Source of the DNA: Pseudomonas viridiflava
GTDB lineage: Bacteria > Pseudomonadota > Gammaproteobacteria > Pseudomonadales > Pseudomonadaceae
Direction: 5' to 3'
Length of the DNA: 64,000 bases
NCBI RefSeq assembly: GCF_900601905.1
Contig: NZ_UWFA01000380.1
Location: 62,001 to 126,000, forward strand
Shown here piece by piece: positions 38,048 to 47,648 of the stretch (position 1 is the stretch's first letter; the number at the start of each line of letters is the position of its first letter). A program made the position numbers and the translations under genes. Below the pieces are notes generated by a model. It was not told the origin of the DNA and ran no database searches. It worked only from the letters and a program-made list of their open reading frames with translations.

Positions 38048-39460
38048 TTAACGAACTTGCGGGCCGATGAACCGGCTCCTGGTTTCAGCATGACTGTCGC
38101 CGTCGGCGTCCTTGAGGATGAAGATCACCTCGTTGGTGCTCGACGGCAGCTTCTCGGGCGCGATAGACAGCTCCACCGGCATGCTGAAGATTTCTCCTGC
38201 CGGGACCCGGAACTCGCGACGGCCTTGCAGTTTCAGGCCGGGCAGGCCGGTGGCATCCAGCAGGTAAGTGTGGTCCACCTGGTCCTTGTTCATGACCTTC
38301 AGGCTGTAGACGTTTTCGATCCGGCCTTCAGCGTTTTCTCGGTACAGCACCCGGTCCTTGCTGACATCAAAGCCCACCAGCGAGCGCATTGAAAATGCCG
38401 AGACCAGCAAGCCGATCATCACGAGCAGCACCAGCGCGTAACCGATCAGTCTGGGGCGCAGCTTGCGGGTGACCTGGCCGGACAGATTGTGCTCGGTGGT
38501 GTAGCTGATCAGGCCGCGAGGGTAATCCATTTTGTCCATGATGGTGTCGCAGGCGTCGATGCAGGCGGCGCAGCCAATGCACTCCACTTGCAGGCCGTCG
38601 CGAATGTCGATGCCGGTAGGGCAGACTTGCACGCACATCGTGCAATCAATGCAATCGCCCAGGCCTTGGGCCTTGTAGTCCAGATCCTTTTTGCGCGGGC
38701 CGCGTTTCTCGCCACGGCGCGGGTCGTAGGACACGATCAGCGTGTCCTCGTCGAACATCACGCTCTGAAACCGCGCATACGGACACATGTAGATACACAC
38801 TTGTTCGCGCAGCCAGCCTGCGTTGCCATACGTCGCCAGGGTGAAAAAACCGACCCAGAAGTACGCCCAGCCATCGGCCTGGCCGGTGACCAGCTCGGTG
38901 ATGAGGTCGCGGATCGGTGAGAAATAGCCGACGAAGGTCAGACCGGTCAGCAGCCCGATCAGTAACCACAGGCTGTGCTTGGCGAGCTTGCGCAGGAATT
39001 TATTCGCACTCATGGGCGCTTTATCGAGTTTGATTCGCTGGTTGCGGTCGCCTTCGGTGACTTTTTCGCACCACATGAAAATCCACGTCCAGACGCTTTG
39101 CGGGCAGGTATAGCCGCACCAGATCCGCCCGGCGTAGACGGTAATGAAGAACAGGCCAAAGGCACTGATGATCAGGATCCCCGACAGCAGAATGAAGTCC
39201 TGTGGCCAGAAAGTCGCGCCGAAGATGTAGAACTTGCGTTCCGGCAGGTTCCACCACACCGCCTGATGCCCGCCCCAGTTCAGCCAAACGGTGCCGAAGT
39301 AGATCAGAAGCAGCAGCGCACCGCCGAGCATGCGCACATTGCGGAAAACGCCGGTGAACGCACGGGTGTAGATCTTTTCCCGGGACGCGTAAAGGTCAAC
39401 GGTGTGGTGGTCGTCTCCAGGGGGTGGCGTGACATTGACGACGGGAATGTTGTTGCTCAT
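38048..39460 (-). CDS. ccoG: cbb3 assembly ferredoxin-like protein CcoG (RdxA/FixG)
   Basis: A 470-residue membrane protein. About five membrane helices are present, with RIWCGYTCPQSVWTWIF between them, then two 4Fe-4S clusters, CIDCTMCVQVCPTGIDI and ECIGCAACIDACDTIM (about residues 275-310), then a C-terminal Ig-like periplasmic domain (FixG C). It is implicated in copper reduction during cbb3 assembly. It has its own ANR box (39553-39566) about 92 nt upstream, so it probably starts a ccoG-H-I-S unit. Confidence 0.95.
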   Translation of the reverse strand: MSNNIPVVNVTPPPGDDHHTVDLYASREKIYTRAFTGVFRNVRMLGGALLLLIYFGTVWLNWGGHQAVWWNLPERKFYIFGATFWPQDFILLSGILIISAFGLFFITVYAGRIWCGYTCPQSVWTWIFMWCEKVTEGDRNQRIKLDKAPMSANKFLRKLAKHSLWLLIGLLTGLTFVGYFSPIRDLITELVTGQADGWAYFWVGFFTLATYGNAGWLREQVCIYMCPYARFQSVMFDEDTLIVSYDPRRGEKRGPRKKDLDYKAQGLGDCIDCTMCVQVCPTGIDIRDGLQVECIGCAACIDACDTIMDKMDYPRGLISYTTEHNLSGQVTRKLRPRLIGYALVLLVMIGLLVSAFSMRSLVGFDVSKDRVLYRENAEGRIENVYSLKVMNKDQVDHTYLLDATGLPGLKLQGRREFRVPAGEIFSMPVELSIAPEKLPSSTNEVIFILKDADGDSHAETRSRFIGPQVR

Positions 39461-39552
39461 CGGTGTTGTCCCACGGCAGTGGAAAAATGCCTCGGTCAGT
39501 GCCTGTCGGCCGGGGTCGCGGCGGATCTTAATGTAAACCCGTGCAGAGGGTG

Positions 39553-39566
39553 GTGATCCGGGTCAA
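39553..39566 (-). promoter_or_regulatory. ANR/FNR box of ccoG
   Basis: Read on the minus strand this is TTGACCCGGATCAC, one mismatch from TTGAY-N4-ATCAA. It lies in the 39461-39731 gap between ccoP and ccoG, 92 nt before the ccoG start. Confidence 0.7.
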
Positions 39567-39620
39567 TTGACGTGTGGATGGGGGGCAGTTTTTGTGCCTG
39601 CATCTGATTGCGAACACGAA

Positions 39621-39716
39621 CCTGTGGGAGCGAATTCATTCGCGAAAGCGGCAGCGCAGGCGACACATCTGCGTCGAATGTAAGGGCTCCTTCGCGGATG
39701 AATCCGCTCCCACAGG
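39621..39716. repeat. REPIN, ATTCATTCGCGAA variant
   Basis: Arms CCTGTGGGAGCGAATTCATT and the mirror ending GATGAATCCGCTCCCACAGG form an inverted pair just after ccoP. The arm centre differs from the usual GAGCTTGCTCGC, so this is a separate REP subtype. Confidence 0.85.
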
Positions 39717-39731
39717 GATGTGCGTTGCCAG

Positions 39732-40709
39732 TTACTCAGCCTCGTCCTGCTTCTCCCCATGCGACAAACTGTAAACATACGCCGCGAGAATATGCACTTT
39801 GTCGTTGCCCTGGATCGCTTGCTGCGCGGGCATCTGGCCCTGACGGCCATAGCGAATGGTTTGCTGCAATTGCGCGAAACTCGATCCGTAGATAAACGCG
39901 CCCGGATGAGTCAAGTCAGGAGCGCCCATGGCGGGGGTGCCTTTGCCTTGCGGGCCGTGGCAAGCGACGCAGTTGGCGGCGAAGATTTTCTGCCCGGCCG
40001 CCATGTCGGCCTTGGCGTCCTCCGGTAATCGGCGGCCGTCCATTTGGGTCAGGACGTAAGCGGCTACATCACGCACGCCTTGTTCGCCGACCACTTCGGC
40101 CCAGGCTGGCATGACCGCGTGTCGGCCGCCCATGATGGTGGCCTTGATGATGTCCGGCTCGCCGCCCCAGCGCCAGTCGGCATCGGTCAGGTTGGGGAAA
40201 CCATAGGCGCCTTTGGCGTCCGAGCCATGGCACACCGAACAGTTGGAGGCAAACAGACGCCCACCCATTTTCAGCGCTTGCGGATCCTTGGCAACATCTT
40301 CGATGGGCATCGAGGCAAATCTGGCGAAGATCGGCCCGAATCGCGCCTCGGAGCGGGCCATTTCCTTTTCCCATTCATGCACGCCGGTCCAGCCTTGCTC
40401 GCCGTTGGAAAACTCGATTTTCTTCTCGTTATCCATGTAGCTGTAGCCCGGCAGCAGGCCCTTCCAGTTGCCCAGGCCGGGGTACAGAAGTAGATAACCC
40501 AGGGAAAAGATGATGGTGGCGACAAACAGCATGAACCACCACTTGGGCAACGGATTGTCGTATTCCTCGATGCCGTCGAAGGAGTGGCCGACCGTTTCCT
40601 CGGTGGCTTCGTCGCGCTGGCCTTTGCGGGTCGACAACAGCAGCCAGGTCAGGGCAAAGAGGGTGCCGAGGGTCAGGACGGTGACATACAGACTCCAAAA
40701 CGTACTCAT
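39732..40709 (-). CDS. ccoP: cbb3 oxidase dihaem subunit CcoP (downstream cassette)
   Basis: A 325-residue dihaem cytochrome c subunit. Two N-terminal hydrophobic stretches (LYVTVLTLGTLFALTWLLL and LFVATIIFSLGYLLL) are followed by haem sites CSVCH (near 157) and CVACH (near 246). It carries electrons to CcoN. It differs from the other copy by a short extra segment (YMDNEKKIEFSNGEQ) before the first cytochrome domain. Its ATG overlaps the ccoQ stop by 4 nt. Confidence 0.96.
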   Translation of the reverse strand: MSTFWSLYVTVLTLGTLFALTWLLLSTRKGQRDEATEETVGHSFDGIEEYDNPLPKWWFMLFVATIIFSLGYLLLYPGLGNWKGLLPGYSYMDNEKKIEFSNGEQGWTGVHEWEKEMARSEARFGPIFARFASMPIEDVAKDPQALKMGGRLFASNCSVCHGSDAKGAYGFPNLTDADWRWGGEPDIIKATIMGGRHAVMPAWAEVVGEQGVRDVAAYVLTQMDGRRLPEDAKADMAAGQKIFAANCVACHGPQGKGTPAMGAPDLTHPGAFIYGSSFAQLQQTIRYGRQGQMPAQQAIQGNDKVHILAAYVYSLSHGEKQDEAE

Positions 40710-40894
40710 TTGTCGCTCCTGGGCGCTTGGTCCTGCTCGACCTTGCTGATGGCGTGCGGGTCGTCCGCGAACGGCAGCAAGGTGGCTTCGTCAAACTCTG
40801 CCTTGCGCCGGGGGCTGAACACCCAGAGCGCCAGACCGATAAAGGCCACCATCACCACCAGGGTGCCAAGGCCACGAATCATCCCGATATCCAT
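40706..40894 (-). CDS. ccoQ: cbb3 oxidase subunit CcoQ (downstream cassette)
   Basis: A 62-residue single-helix protein ([20 protein letters not shown], then LALWVFSPRRKAEFDEA), the standard CcoQ pattern. It begins 5 nt after the ccoO stop and overlaps ccoP by 4 nt, so the four genes are translationally linked. It stabilises the complex. Confidence 0.92.
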   Translation of the reverse strand: MDIGMIRGLGTLVVMVAFIGLALWVFSPRRKAEFDEATLLPFADDPHAISKVEQDQAPRSDK

Positions 40895-40899
40895 CAAGA

Positions 40900-41508
40900 T
40901 CACCGTTTGCTTTTGATAAGGGTGCCAAGGCCTTGCAGGTAGGCCACCAGTGCATCCATTTCGGTTTTGCCCTTGACCGCCGCCTGGGCACCGGCGATGT
41001 CCTCGTCGGTGTACGGCGTGCCCAGGCTGCGCAGGACCTGCATCTTCTTCGCGGTTTCCTTGCCGTCCAGGCGCTTCTCGACCAGGAACGGATAGGCCGG
41101 CATTTTCGATTCCGGCACCACATTGCGCGGGTTGTACAAATGGGCCCGGTGCCAGTCGTCCGAGTAGCGCCCGCCGACCCGCGCCAGGTCCGGCCCGGTA
41201 CGCTTGGAGCCCCACAGGAAGGGGTGATCCCAGACGCTTTCGCCAGCCACCGAGTAATGCCCGTAGCGCTCGGTTTCGGCGCGAAACGGGCGGATCATCT
41301 GCGAATGGCAACCCACACAGCCGTTGGCGATATAAACGTCGCGGCCTTCGATTTCCAACGCGGTGCGCGGCTTCATGCCCTCTACCGGCTTGTTGGTCAC
41401 GTCCTGAAAAAACAGTGGGACGATTTGCGTCAGACCGCCGATGCTCACGGCAATGACCATGAAGAAGGCCAGCAGGCCAATGTTTTTCTCGACGACTTCA
41501 TGCTTCAT
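40900..41508 (-). CDS. ccoO: cbb3 oxidase monohaem subunit CcoO (downstream cassette)
   Basis: A 202-residue cytochrome c subunit with one N-terminal membrane anchor ([20 protein letters not shown]) and one haem site [11 protein letters not shown], with methionine ligation likely from SKMPAYP. Its start overlaps the ccoN stop by one base (TGATG). Large parts are identical to the upstream cassette copy. Confidence 0.97.
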   Translation of the reverse strand: MKHEVVEKNIGLLAFFMVIAVSIGGLTQIVPLFFQDVTNKPVEGMKPRTALEIEGRDVYIANGCVGCHSQMIRPFRAETERYGHYSVAGESVWDHPFLWGSKRTGPDLARVGGRYSDDWHRAHLYNPRNVVPESKMPAYPFLVEKRLDGKETAKKMQVLRSLGTPYTDEDIAGAQAAVKGKTEMDALVAYLQGLGTLIKSKR

Positions 41509-42950
41509 CAGTGCGCTCCCACGACTGCGATCTGCGCGGCGGCGTCAGCCTCGGCCGGATCCGAGGCGCGCACGGTGCGCCACACGTTGTAGGCCATGAA
41601 CAGCATGCCGCTGGCAAAGAACGCGCCGCCGATCATGCGCACGATATAGCCCGGATGGCTGGCTTGCAGGGCTTCGACGAAGGAGTAGGTCAGGGTGCCG
41701 TCGTCATTGATGGCGCGCCACATCAGGCCTTGCGTGATGCCGTTGACCCACATCGAGGCGATGTACAACACAGTGCCGATGGTCGCCAGCCAGAAGTGCG
41801 TGTTGATCAGGCCGATGCTGTGCATCTGCGGGCGACCAAACACTTTGGGAATCATGTGGTACACCGCGCCGATGGAAATCATCGCCACCCAGCCCAGCGC
41901 ACCCGCGTGAACGTGGCCAATGGTCCAGTCTGTGTAGTGCGACAGCGCGTTGACCGTCTTGATCGCCATCATCGGGCCTTCGAAGGTCGACATCCCGTAG
42001 AAGGCCAGGGACACCACCAGAAAACGCAGGATCGGGTCGGTGCGCAATTTATGCCAGGCCCCCGACAGCGTCATCATGCCGTTGATCATGCCGCCCCAGC
42101 TGGGCGCCAGCAGGATGATCGACATGACCATGCCCAGCGATTGAGCCCAATCGGGCAGGGCGGTGTAGTGCAAGTGGTGCGGGCCTGCCCAGATGTACAA
42201 GGTGATCAGCGCCCAGAAGTGCACGATAGACAGGCGATACGAGTAAATCGGCCGCTCGGCCTGTTTGGGCACGAAGTAATACATCATGCCCAGAAAGCCC
42301 GTGGTCAGGAAAAACCCCACCGCGTTGTGCCCGTACCACCACTGGATCATCGCGTCGGTGGCGCCGGAGTAGGCGGAATAGGATTTGAACAGGCTGACTG
42401 GCAGCGACATGTGGTTGACGATGTGCAGCATTGCCGTGACGACGATGAAGGCACCGTAGAACCAGTTAGCGACATAGATGTGTTTGGTCTTGCGCTTGAC
42501 GATGGTGCCGAAGAACACCGCGCCGTAGGTGATCCAGACAATCGTCAGCAGAATTGCAATCGGCCACTCCAGCTCGGCGTATTCCTTGGTGGTGGTGTAC
42601 CCCATCGGCAGGGTGATGATCGCGCCGAGAATAACGGCCTGCCAGCCCCAGAAGGAAAAGGCCGCCATGCCATCTGAAATCAGCCGGGCCTGACAGGTGC
42701 GCTGCACCACATAATAGGAAGTACCAAACAAGGCACAGCCACCAAAGGCAAAAATCACCAGGTTGGTGTGCAGCGGTCGCAATCGGCCAAAGGTGGTCCA
42801 CTCAAGACCGAAGTTCAGGTCAGGCCATACCAGTTGCGCGGCGATGAAAACGCCGAGGCCCATGCCCAGAATGCCCCAGACCACCGTCATGATGGCGAAC
42901 TGACGGACCACCCTATAGTTATAAGCGGTCGGACCGATTGCTGTGCTCAT
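41508..42950 (-). CDS. ccoN: cbb3 oxidase catalytic subunit CcoN (downstream cassette)
   Basis: The 480-residue haem-copper oxidase catalytic subunit, with about twelve membrane helices and the conserved histidines ([40 protein letters not shown]). It reduces oxygen to water with high affinity. The first gene of the downstream ccoNOQP cassette, it is preceded by about 700 nt without genes. No convincing ANR box was seen in the 150 nt before it, as would suit a constitutively expressed cbb3-1-type copy. Confidence 0.97.
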   Translation of the reverse strand: MSTAIGPTAYNYRVVRQFAIMTVVWGILGMGLGVFIAAQLVWPDLNFGLEWTTFGRLRPLHTNLVIFAFGGCALFGTSYYVVQRTCQARLISDGMAAFSFWGWQAVILGAIITLPMGYTTTKEYAELEWPIAILLTIVWITYGAVFFGTIVKRKTKHIYVANWFYGAFIVVTAMLHIVNHMSLPVSLFKSYSAYSGATDAMIQWWYGHNAVGFFLTTGFLGMMYYFVPKQAERPIYSYRLSIVHFWALITLYIWAGPHHLHYTALPDWAQSLGMVMSIILLAPSWGGMINGMMTLSGAWHKLRTDPILRFLVVSLAFYGMSTFEGPMMAIKTVNALSHYTDWTIGHVHAGALGWVAMISIGAVYHMIPKVFGRPQMHSIGLINTHFWLATIGTVLYIASMWVNGITQGLMWRAINDDGTLTYSFVEALQASHPGYIVRMIGGAFFASGMLFMAYNVWRTVRASDPAEADAAAQIAVVGAH

Positions 42951-43402
42951 TGTCAGGTTCCACGGTTTGGATATTTTTAGTGTCTGGAGCGCCCGTCGCT
43001 GGCGTGAAACAGGCCGCTGGTCAATGCTCGCCCAGGCGTCTTGCGCAGCTGTTTCAGGTCAAATGCGACGCGCAGCGTAAAGGAAAAGCTGTCCCGGTGG
43101 ACAGAAATTTGCTGGAGAGTACAGGACGTGTGACTTCGGGGACGTGAGTGGCGGACATTGGCAGCCTGCCAAACGCCGTTTGCCGGGTCGTTCAGCTTTG
43201 CGATGCGCGAATGTCGGGCACATTCCTTTCACCTGGCCTGTGGCCTGCTATCGCCAGTCCACTAACGGGCAAGCTTAGTCGTGAAAGCGGGGGGAGGAAA
43301 GGCTGGGGTGTGTTTTGGTCGGGTTGTGCTGGTCGCCAGGTGTCGCTGGATTCCTGTGGACGGTGCTTGCGTGGGACGAGGTTTAGTTCGCTACTGATTT
43401 TT

Positions 43403-43436
43403 GTACATATCCGTTACCCGAACGATGAATATGTAC
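43403..43436. repeat. Nested inverted repeat
   Basis: GTACATAT (43403-43410) and ATATGTAC (43429-43436) are perfect 8-bp inverted arms, and inside them CGTT (43412-43415) and AACG (43421-43424) pair around ACCCG. It is AT-rich and unlike the REP elements. It could be an operator or a hairpin. Confidence 0.5.
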
Positions 43437-43506
43437 GCAAGAAGATGTGTAGATAACGATACCTCGATAAGGAAACCGCGATCTGCTGGCACATGACCTA
43501 AACCTT

Positions 43507-43533
43507 ATCGCGGGCAAGCTGCGCTCCCACAGG
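43507..43533. repeat. Solitary REP
   Basis: A single arm, ATCGCGGGCAAGCTGCGCTC then CCACAGG, without an inverted partner nearby. It is the last REP before the island. Confidence 0.7.
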
Positions 43534-43566
43534 AAAGTGAAGTGCATTTCAATTCGGGGGGGCCGG

Positions 43567-43602
43567 AAAAAAGGGACCACCGCACCCCATTGCGGGGCGC
43601 GG
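43567..43602 (-). terminator. Putative terminator of the upstream cco cassette
   Basis: On the minus strand CCGCGCCCC and GGGGTGCGG pair (one mismatch) around GCAAT, with six T residues starting 7 nt later, 51 nt after the ccoP stop. It would separate the two cassettes transcriptionally. Confidence 0.55.
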
Positions 43603-43653
43603 CGTTGAAGGGGTCCACAGTCATGCTCGGTGTTGCTCCAGACGACTTGGCTG

Positions 43654-44604
43654 TTACTGCGCGGCTTTGGTGCCGTCGACGAGTTGATCAGGACCCTTCG
43701 ACAAGCTGTAAACATAAGCGGCCAGCAACTGTACTTTGTCATTGCCCAGCAAATCGGCCTGAGCAGGCATATGACCTTGGCGACCAAGCCGAATGGTCTG
43801 CTGCAACTGCGCCAGGCTGGTGCCGTAAATGAAACCGCCCGGCTGTGTAAGGTTTGGAGCGCCCATTGCTGCGGTGCCTTTACCTGTTGCGCCATGACAG
43901 GCTACACAGGTAGAGCTGAACACTTGCTGTCCGGCCGCCAGATCAGCCTTGTCATCAGCAGGCAATGGCAGACCGGCCAGGGAATGGCGGACGTAAGCGG
44001 CGACATTTTTCACGCCGTCTTCGCCGATGATCGCCCCCCAGCCCGGCATGGCTGCAATGCGCCCCGCCATGATCGTGGCCTTGATGGTGTCGGCATTGCC
44101 ACCCCAGCGCCAATTGCTGTCGGTCAGGTTCGGGAAGCCATAAGCCCCTTTGGCATCAGAGCCGTGACATACCGAACAATTGGACGCGAACAGGCGGCTG
44201 CCCATCTTGAGTGCTTGTGGGTCCTGGGCGACTTCTTCCAGCGGCATCGCGGCAAATCTGGCGAAGATCGGGCCGAAACGCGCATCCGCCTTGTCCATTT
44301 CCTTCTGCCATTCATTGACGCCGGTCCAGCCGTTCTCATAGCCGGGCATGACGCCTTTCCAGTTACCCAGGCCCGGGTAGAGGATCAGATAACCGACGGC
44401 AAACAGCAGGGTCGCGGCGAACAGCATGAACCACCACTTGGGCAGTGGATTGTCGTATTCCTCGATGCCATCGAAGCTGTGACCCATGGTCTGGTCGGTG
44501 CTGCCTTTGGTTTCGCCCTTGCGTGTGCCAACCAGCAGCCAGGTCAGGCCGATCAGGCTACCGAGGGTCAGCACACAAATATAGCTACTCCAGAACGTGG
44601 TCAT
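43654..44604 (-). CDS. ccoP: cbb3 oxidase dihaem subunit CcoP (upstream cassette)
   Basis: A 316-residue dihaem cytochrome c with two N-terminal hydrophobic segments and haem sites CSVCH and CVACH. It is clearly paralogous to the 39732-40709 product, with long shared stretches such as [20 protein letters not shown], but shorter before the first cytochrome domain. Its start overlaps ccoQ by 4 nt. Confidence 0.96.
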   Translation of the reverse strand: MTTFWSSYICVLTLGSLIGLTWLLVGTRKGETKGSTDQTMGHSFDGIEEYDNPLPKWWFMLFAATLLFAVGYLILYPGLGNWKGVMPGYENGWTGVNEWQKEMDKADARFGPIFARFAAMPLEEVAQDPQALKMGSRLFASNCSVCHGSDAKGAYGFPNLTDSNWRWGGNADTIKATIMAGRIAAMPGWGAIIGEDGVKNVAAYVRHSLAGLPLPADDKADLAAGQQVFSSTCVACHGATGKGTAAMGAPNLTQPGGFIYGTSLAQLQQTIRLGRQGHMPAQADLLGNDKVQLLAAYVYSLSKGPDQLVDGTKAAQ

Positions 44605-44804
44605 GGCTGGTTACTCCGTACGGCGGGCTGCTCTTGTTGAACCTGCTCTTTGGCCGGGGCGGGCGACTGCTCGTCAGCGAACGGCGCCAGGCGCGCTTCG
44701 GCGAACCCGGCGTTGCGCTTGGCGCTGAACACCCAAAGCGACATTGTGATGAAGGCGATTGCCACCACCAGCGTGCCCAGGCCGCGTAGATCCTGAATGT
44801 CCAT
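44601..44804 (-). CDS. ccoQ: cbb3 oxidase subunit CcoQ (upstream cassette)
   Basis: A 67-residue single-helix subunit ([20 protein letters not shown], then [19 protein letters not shown]), 3 nt after the ccoO stop. The C-terminal tail differs from the other copy ([12 protein letters not shown]). Confidence 0.92.
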   Translation of the reverse strand: MDIQDLRGLGTLVVAIAFITMSLWVFSAKRNAGFAEARLAPFADEQSPAPAKEQVQQEQPAVRSNQP

Positions 44805-44807
44805 GGC

Positions 44808-45428
44808 TCACCTCTTGCTCTTGATGGAAGTGCCGAGCACTTGCAGGTAGGCCACCAGCGCGTCCATCTCGGTCTTGCCTTTGAGGGACGCAACCGCACC
44901 GCCAACGTCCGTATCGGTGTACGGCACACCCATGGTGCGCATGGCCTTGAGCTTGGTTTCGGTATGGCTGCTGTCCACCGGCTGGTTCACCAGCCATGGA
45001 TAGGCGGGCATTTTCGACTCGGGCACGACGTTGCGCGGGTTATACAAATGTGCGCGGTGCCAGTCATCCGAGTAGCGCGCGCCGACCCGGGCCAGGTCTG
45101 GGCCGGTGCGTTTGGAACCCCACAGGAAAGGGTGATCCCAGACGCTTTCGCCGGCCACCGAGTAGTGGCCGTAGCGTTCGGTCTCGGCCCGGAACGGGCG
45201 GATCATCTGCGAATGGCAACCGACGCAGCCTTCGCGGATATAGATGTCGCGTCCTTCCAGTTGCAGTGCGGTGTAAGGCTTCATGCCTTCCACCGGCGTA
45301 TTGGTCACGTCCTGAAAGAACAGCGGGACGATCTGGGTCAGGCCGCCGATGCTGACCGCCAGCACCATCAGGATCATCAGCAGGCCGACGTTCTTCTCAA
45401 TCGTTTCATGTGTCATGGCGTGTCTCAT
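44808..45428 (-). CDS. ccoO: cbb3 oxidase monohaem subunit CcoO (upstream cassette)
   Basis: A 206-residue protein with one membrane anchor and the haem site [16 protein letters not shown] stands 6 nt before the ATG at 45428; a second ATG at 45416 matches the start of the paralogue. The middle of the protein ([18 protein letters not shown] and on) is nearly identical to the downstream copy, while the part after AYPWLV differs. Confidence 0.96.
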   Translation of the reverse strand: MRHAMTHETIEKNVGLLMILMVLAVSIGGLTQIVPLFFQDVTNTPVEGMKPYTALQLEGRDIYIREGCVGCHSQMIRPFRAETERYGHYSVAGESVWDHPFLWGSKRTGPDLARVGARYSDDWHRAHLYNPRNVVPESKMPAYPWLVNQPVDSSHTETKLKAMRTMGVPYTDTDVGGAVASLKGKTEMDALVAYLQVLGTSIKSKR

Positions 45429-45438
45429 GGCGATCTCC

Positions 45439-46863
45439 TCAAGCCATCTGCGCGGCAGCGGCGGCGTCCACAGGGTCTGACGCCAGCACGGTGCGCCAGG
45501 TGTTGTAAGCCATCAGCAACATGCCGAAGAGGAAGATCGCGCCACCCACCAGGCGCACGATGAAGCCTGGATGGCTGGCCACCAGGGTCTCGACGAAGGA
45601 ATAGGTCAAGGTGCCGTCTGCGTTGACTGCCCGCCACATCAGGCCCTGGGTGATGCCGTTGACCCACATCGAGGCGATGTACAGCACCGTGCCGATGGTG
45701 GCGAGCCAGAAGTGCGCGTTGATCAGGCCGATGCTGTGCATCTGCGGTCGGCCGAAGACTTTCGGGATCATGTGGTATAGCGCGCCGATGGAAATCATCG
45801 CCACCCAGCCCAGGGCACCGGCGTGAACGTGGCCGATGGTCCAGTCGGTGTAATGGGAGAGGGCGTTGACCGTCTTGATCGCCATCATCGGACCTTCAAA
45901 GGTCGACATGCCGTAAAACGCCAGAGACACCACCAGAAAGCGCAGGATCGGGTCGCTGCGCAACTTATGCCAGGCACCCGAGAGGGTCATCATGCCGTTG
46001 ATCATCCCGCCCCAGCTGGGTGCCAGCAGAATCAGCGACATCACCATGCCCAGCGACTGTGCCCAGTCCGGCAGCGCGGTGTAGTGCAAGTGGTGCGGGC
46101 CAGCCCAGATATACAGGGTGATCAGCGCCCAGAAGTGAACGATGGACAGACGATAGGAATACACCGGACGTTCGGCCTGTTTGGGCACGAAGTAATACAT
46201 CATCCCCAGGAAGCCCGCGGTCAGGAAGAACCCCACCGCGTTGTGCCCGTACCACCACTGCACCATGGCGTCGGTGGCGCCGGAGTAGAGCGAGTAGGAC
46301 TTGGTCAGGCTGATCGGCAATTCCAGGTTGTTGACAATGTGCAGCACCGCGACGGTCAGGATGAACGCGCCAAAGAACCAGTTGCCGACATAGATATGCC
46401 GGGTGTTGCGCGTCGCCAGGGTGCCGAAGAACACGATGGCGTAAGCCACCCAGACCACGGTGATCAGGATGTCGATCGGCCATTCCAGCTCGGCGTATTC
46501 CTTGGAGCTGGTGTAGCCCAGCGGCAGGGTAATCGCAGCCAGCACAATCACCAGTTGCCAGCCCCAGAAAGTGAATGCGGCCAGTTTCGGCAGGAACAGA
46601 GTGGTCTGGCAGGTGCGCTGCACCGAGTAGTAGGAGCTGGCGAACAGCGCACAGCCGCCAAAGGCGAATATCACCGCATTGGTGTGCAATGGACGCAAGC
46701 GGCCAAAGCTGGTCCAGGGCAGGTCGAAGTTGAGTTCAGGCCAGACCAGTTGGGCGGCGATGAAGACGCCGAGTCCCATTCCGACAATCCCCCAGATCAC
46801 CGTCATAATGACGAACTGGCGGACCACCTGATAGTTGTAGGCGGTGCTGTTAGAGGTGTTCAT
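45439..46863 (-). CDS. ccoN: cbb3 oxidase catalytic subunit CcoN (upstream cassette)
   Basis: The 474-residue catalytic subunit with all conserved histidines. From [12 protein letters not shown] to the C-terminus it is almost identical to the other CcoN, but the first 200 residues differ clearly. It is the first gene of the upstream cassette, at the position where P. aeruginosa has the low-oxygen-induced cco-2 operon. In the 89-nt gap to the divergent hydrolase gene I see only a half-site (TTGAT) on the minus strand, not a full ANR box. Confidence 0.96.
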   Translation of the reverse strand: MNTSNSTAYNYQVVRQFVIMTVIWGIVGMGLGVFIAAQLVWPELNFDLPWTSFGRLRPLHTNAVIFAFGGCALFASSYYSVQRTCQTTLFLPKLAAFTFWGWQLVIVLAAITLPLGYTSSKEYAELEWPIDILITVVWVAYAIVFFGTLATRNTRHIYVGNWFFGAFILTVAVLHIVNNLELPISLTKSYSLYSGATDAMVQWWYGHNAVGFFLTAGFLGMMYYFVPKQAERPVYSYRLSIVHFWALITLYIWAGPHHLHYTALPDWAQSLGMVMSLILLAPSWGGMINGMMTLSGAWHKLRSDPILRFLVVSLAFYGMSTFEGPMMAIKTVNALSHYTDWTIGHVHAGALGWVAMISIGALYHMIPKVFGRPQMHSIGLINAHFWLATIGTVLYIASMWVNGITQGLMWRAVNADGTLTYSFVETLVASHPGFIVRLVGGAIFLFGMLLMAYNTWRTVLASDPVDAAAAAQMA

Positions 46864-46952
46864 TCAGGTGTTTTCCCATCCAGCTAGGTCGGGGCCATCG
46901 GTCACGGTCATAGCTCCGGGTTATTGGCAGACTCATCAAAAGCGAGGTAATC

Positions 46953-47648
46953 ATGAGCACTGAGCAACAAGGCGGTATTGACGAGGATCAATGGGCGCAA
47001 CTGGACCAACTGGCGCAGGACAATGGCTGGTTGTGGAACCAGGCGCTCGTCGGCAAGCAGGACAAGGCACCGACCTTGATCCTGGCGCACGGTGCAGGCG
47101 CGCCGATGGACAGCGACTTCATGAGCGACATGGCCACGCGCCTTGCCGATCAAGGCATCAACGTGTTGCGATTCGAGTTCGCTTACATGGCGCAACGGCG
47201 GGTCGATGGTCGGCGGCGGCCACCCAACCCTCAGGCGCAACTGCTGGCGTGTTGGCGGCAGGTTTATGCGAGCGTGCGACCGCATGTCACGGGGCGCCTG
47301 GCCATAGGCGGCAAATCCATGGGCGGGCGCATGGCGAGTCTCGTCGCCGATGAGCTGCAAGGGGATGCACTGGTGTGTCTGGGCTATCCGTTCTACGCGG
47401 CGGGCAAACCGGAAAAACCGCGAGTCGCGCATTTGGCGGAGCTGAAAACCCGAACGCTGATCGTCCAGGGCGAGCGCGATGCCTTGGGTAATAAAGAAGC
47501 TGTAGCAGCTTATGAGCTGTCTTCAGCGATCGAGTTGCTGTGGATACCTGCGGGCAACCACGACCTCAAGCCGCTGAAGTCGGCCGGCATCAGCTATGAC
47601 GCGTGCCTGGCCGATACCGCGCAACAGATCGCCCGCCTGCTGGCCTAG
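46953..47648 (+). CDS. Alpha/beta hydrolase (KANL3/Tex30-like)
   Basis: A 231-residue hydrolase fold. LILAHGAGAPMDSDFM supplies the oxyanion region, the nucleophile elbow is GGKSMGGRMAS (GxSxG), an acid is likely in LIVQGERDALG, and the catalytic histidine is in IPAGNHDLKP. No signal peptide is seen. The substrate is unknown. GAGGT precedes the ATG. A gene of this family next to ccoN is conserved in Pseudomonas, so it marks the left edge of the variable island. Its 3' end overlaps the convergent neighbour by 4 nt. Confidence 0.88.
   Translation: MSTEQQGGIDEDQWAQLDQLAQDNGWLWNQALVGKQDKAPTLILAHGAGAPMDSDFMSDMATRLADQGINVLRFEFAYMAQRRVDGRRRPPNPQAQLLACWRQVYASVRPHVTGRLAIGGKSMGGRMASLVADELQGDALVCLGYPFYAAGKPEKPRVAHLAELKTRTLIVQGERDALGNKEAVAAYELSSAIELLWIPAGNHDLKPLKSAGISYDACLADTAQQIARLLA

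Larger units (their letters stand above)
42951..43653. other. 703-nt non-coding gap between the two cco cassettes
   Basis: No gene is supported; the open frames here lack ribosome binding sites and recognisable domains. The gap holds a structured inverted repeat (43403-43436), one solitary REP (43507-43533) and a terminator-like hairpin (43567-43602). It must contain the promoter of the downstream ccoN, which could not be placed. Confidence 0.7.

Noticed and set aside
43049..43062. Possible ANR box upstream of the downstream ccoN (TTGACCTGAAACAG on the minus strand)
   Set aside because: Only one half-site fits; the other matches 3 of 5 positions, so it is not distinguishable from chance.
43383..43895. 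170-codon minus-strand frame in the gap between cco cassettes
   Set aside because: It overlaps the end of ccoP, a terminator-like hairpin and a REP, and shows no recognisable domain.
46934..46938. ATCAA half-site between the upstream ccoN and the hydrolase gene as an ANR box
   Set aside because: The second half of the dyad is missing on both sides.
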